A stretch of 64,000 bases of DNA, from positions 21,458,586-21,522,585 of the forward strand of contig CM030707.1 of assembly GCA_017979445.1 (NCBI GenBank), written 5' to 3'. Position numbers and translations under genes: made by a program. The stretch is from Akebia trifoliata. Taxonomy: Eukaryota > Streptophyta > Magnoliopsida > Ranunculales > Lardizabalaceae. The notes beneath the pieces were generated by a model. The model made no database searches, had not been told where the DNA came from, and saw nothing but the letters and a program-made list of their open reading frames with translations. The stretch's first letter is position 1. Every line of letters starts with the position of its first letter. This document shows positions 61,593 to 64,000 of the stretch, piece after piece.

Positions 61593-62309
61593 AGTATTGG
61601 CACCTCGTTCCAAAGGTATCTTGACTACTCACACTGTTTCTATAACTGAGTAGATCAATGCAATTTCTTTTCAGATATTAAATTGTATGTGGGCCCATAT
61701 GGAGATTAATTAAGGTTGGGGGCTGACTTTTTGAGGAGATCATTATCACGAAAATTCTTTCCTTGACTCAAGCAACATTTTCTTATTTTATCATCTATTG
61801 AAGCTACTCATAAATTTCCTTGAAATACTCATTTTTGGTTTTGTATTTCTTGATCTTGCCCCTCATCCATCGCAACATCTTCATCGTAGAAGTGGATGTG
61901 GCAGCGAGGAAAAGGCAGTAACAATATTGACATCTTTTATAGGATGAGAGATAAGGTCAAAGAAAATAGTTGCACAATGAAGAAGGAAAACATCATAGAA
62001 TAGAGAAAGGAAGAGAAATGTTGACTGTGGGAAAGAGTTGCCATTGGCATCTTCTGTTGCCGGTTGTGTAATTTCACTACTGTCGATAATCTCCCAAGAG
62101 TCTTGACCTTGTAGGTAAGACTTCATGCATGTTGCCCACGTGTTGTAGTTTTGGTTGTTGAGCTTCTTGATCCCTCCAACTACTTGAAGGTCACCCATCG
62201 TGCCAACAGAACTTCGACTATACGAAATAAACTTGATTAACAATCTTGTAGAGTAGTAAACTCCTCACGACTCAAGATAGTTCCACCAAAATCGATCATT
62301 GGCAACCTC

Positions 62310-62321
62310 GCTCTGATACCA
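62310..62321 (-). other. Copia primer binding site (initiator tRNA-Met type)
   Basis: Minus strand TGGTATCAGAGC, two bases downstream of the LTR end TTCTCAACA. Complementary to the 3' end of plant initiator tRNA-Met. Confidence 0.9.
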
Positions 62322-62323
62322 AT

Positions 62324-62857
62324 TGTTGAGAAAAAATTTAGAGTACTTAACTCTAAATGCACAAATATTAGATATAAACAAGTAAAAAATTACTTGTACT
62401 ATACCCTTAATAAAAATATCACTCACAAGTTGAAGAAGAAAATAACACTCTATCACGAAAAATACAATTTTTACAAACACTCACACTTTCTACAACCTCT
62501 CAACTTGTTTCTCACAACTTGTTTTCTTAGTACTTGATTCTCATAACTCAATACAAAATGAGAGAACTTACCCTTATTTATCCTTGTGGCACTTCCTGAA
62601 CTATTGGCTAAGATTGTACCAACACATTTTTAATCTAATGGTTACAATTTGTCATCTAGAACTTTTCACCAAAATATTTATTATTCTAGATTTTTCCACC
62701 AAAATATTTACTATTTTAAAATTTTATACTTTTATCTTATCTAAAAACATCTAGAGTTTTCTCTAAGAAGATTTTAAAAATTGGGCTCTAAATTGCCATT
62801 GGGCTTGGGCAATAAATGTGGGCTTTTCCCAATTTGAGCTGGTGTTGAATTTTAACA
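62324..62857 (-). repeat. 5' LTR of the Copia element
   Basis: 534 bp. Minus strand starts TGTTAAAATTCAACACC and ends TTCTCAACA. Confidence 0.75.
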
Positions 62858-64000
62858 AATGCGGGTGAACAACCCAAGATATCATGGATTGAGGTACTAG
62901 TGGCAGAGTACACTTGCCATAACAAGCTCCATATAGAACTTCTGTCCTCTCAATTAAACACATTGATATAGCATGTAGTTCGGTTATAATTAGGACATGG
63001 CCTATCCAAGACGTAGACTTATTATTGAACACTCAATATACATAGGCAGAAAAAGAGATGATCCTTCTTCAAACCTCATTCAAAGGATTTCTGTTTCTTT
63101 TTGAAATATTTTAGTTGGAATTGAGTCCGAATTTGCATGTTTGCAACCCATCTTTGAATTTTCTATCCCTTTGTAGTGAAATAAGAGAAAATGCCTTAGT
63201 AGTTTACTTAAAGTATATGCTGGTAATGACTGCTGCATCTGTTATTTCTGGTTTTCTTTTGTAATATTTTAGTTAGAATTAAGTTTGTAAATGTTTGAAT
63301 ACTTCTTAGTTTCCTTTATGGGAATACATTAGTGTGTTCCTCTATTTGTCACTTTATGTCTCATTATAAGACAAAGGTGCAAGGTGTTCATCACGACATC
63401 TTCAAAAATCCTAAATGCTAGTTGTCTCAATGTAATCGTCTACAAATATTAGTATTGCCAAAATCAATTTGGTTCGTTATTGCCAAGAAAGATTGCCCAT
63501 GCTTCCTAGGATCTTGTCTTGAATGCTCCAATAGTGGGTGGAATAACAGTGTTGACGAATCTAACATGTTGAGAAAGGTTGGCTATCAACTGTGCAACAG
63601 TTAAGTTTGTTTGAATGGAATGTTGTGAGTTTATGACTCTATTAGTCATAATGTTGGCGTAGCATTTGAAGTATCTCTATTTTTAACTAGTGGAAGTAAG
63701 TAACATCAAGTATCATGGTGCTTAAATGCTGGTGCTACTGATGTCTCTTCTCCCATTATTCTTATAAGAACAAAAGCATATCACAGACAAAGAAAGAAGA
63801 ATGTAGTCTTCATGATTGATTGAAAGACTATATTTGATTCTTAACTATATATCAATCAAAAACCATCTAATATTTATAAGACAGATACATGAAAGACGAA
63901 GAGAAACACAAAACAAGGTGAACCGATGGGAAAAAAAAACAGAGAACAACATGTCTCTTATGTTGTTTCCATCATAGACTATAGAATGCACAGTTTCGAT
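62858..64000. other. unassigned right edge
   Basis: About 1.1 kb with only short frames (longest about 60-90 codons, no recognised family). I see no gene or clear repeat here. Confidence 0.4.

Larger units (their letters stand above)
61870..62857 (-). mobile_element. Copia retrotransposon, 5' end only
   Basis: On the minus strand: a 5' LTR (62857-62324), two bases, a primer site, then the start of gag at 62198. The gag text reads MGDLQVVGGIKKLNNQNYNT, then WATCMKSYLQGQDSWEIIDS, typical of plant Copia gag N-termini, and loses similarity after about 62030. Protease, integrase and RT are absent, so only the 5' end remains. Confidence 0.8.

Overview
This is a repeat-rich, AT-rich stretch of flowering-plant nuclear DNA, probably from a eudicot; I cannot name the species. 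The evidence is a two-exon class A heat-shock transcription factor gene, chloroplast early light-induced protein (ELIP) gene copies with GT-AG introns, plant Tat/Ogre-like Gypsy LTR retrotransposons, a Copia element with the usual initiator-tRNA primer site, L1-type LINE relics and many small MITEs. No tRNA, rRNA or CRISPR was seen.

The backbone is a tandem segmental array. Its ancestral unit reads: LINE relic (antisense), a short spacer carrying a 175-bp MITE, an HSFA2-like gene (minus strand), a shared upstream region, ELIP (plus strand), and a 3' flank with a 320-bp MITE. Unit 0 (1 to about 11170) is the most complete. It has the only intact protein gene I can support, an HSFA2-like factor of 356 residues (5090-7159), head to head with a broken ELIP (9372-10044). 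Unit 1' (about 11170-14060) has lost the whole HSF-ELIP block by deletion, and it keeps the empty insertion site of an LTR that is present in the other units. Unit 2 (about 14060-26313) has HSF exon 2 only. Exon 1 and both promoters are replaced by a 2.4-kb foreign block carrying an HMA-domain exon, followed by a second broken ELIP. Unit 3 (39926-40735 and 52132-57411) ends in a 200-bp HSF tail cut by a CACTA-like terminus.

Units 2 and 3 are separated and split by younger retroelements. A solo LTR (26314-39925, 5-bp target duplication) holds a nested Tat-like element (28379-39061). A second Tat-like element (40736-52131, 5-bp target duplication) splits the LINE of unit 3. It contains an inverted solo LTR with its own target duplication and a small CACTA-like MITE. 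Both Tat-like elements keep LTRs, primer site, polypurine tract and integrase remnants but no recognisable gag or reverse transcriptase, and both carry large tandem arrays near the 3' LTR.

From 57412 to about 61600 the DNA is unrelated to the array. It begins with the CACTA-like terminus and holds, all on the plus strand and with introns, fragments of an hnRNP-Q/LIF2-like RNA-binding protein, an alcohol-forming fatty acyl-CoA reductase and a methyl-CpG-binding-domain protein. This resembles gene-fragment capture by a transposon. The right edge holds the 5' end of a Copia element (minus strand) and about 1.1 kb I cannot assign. Functionally, the locus was a heat/light-stress gene pair that was amplified and then largely dismantled by transposons.
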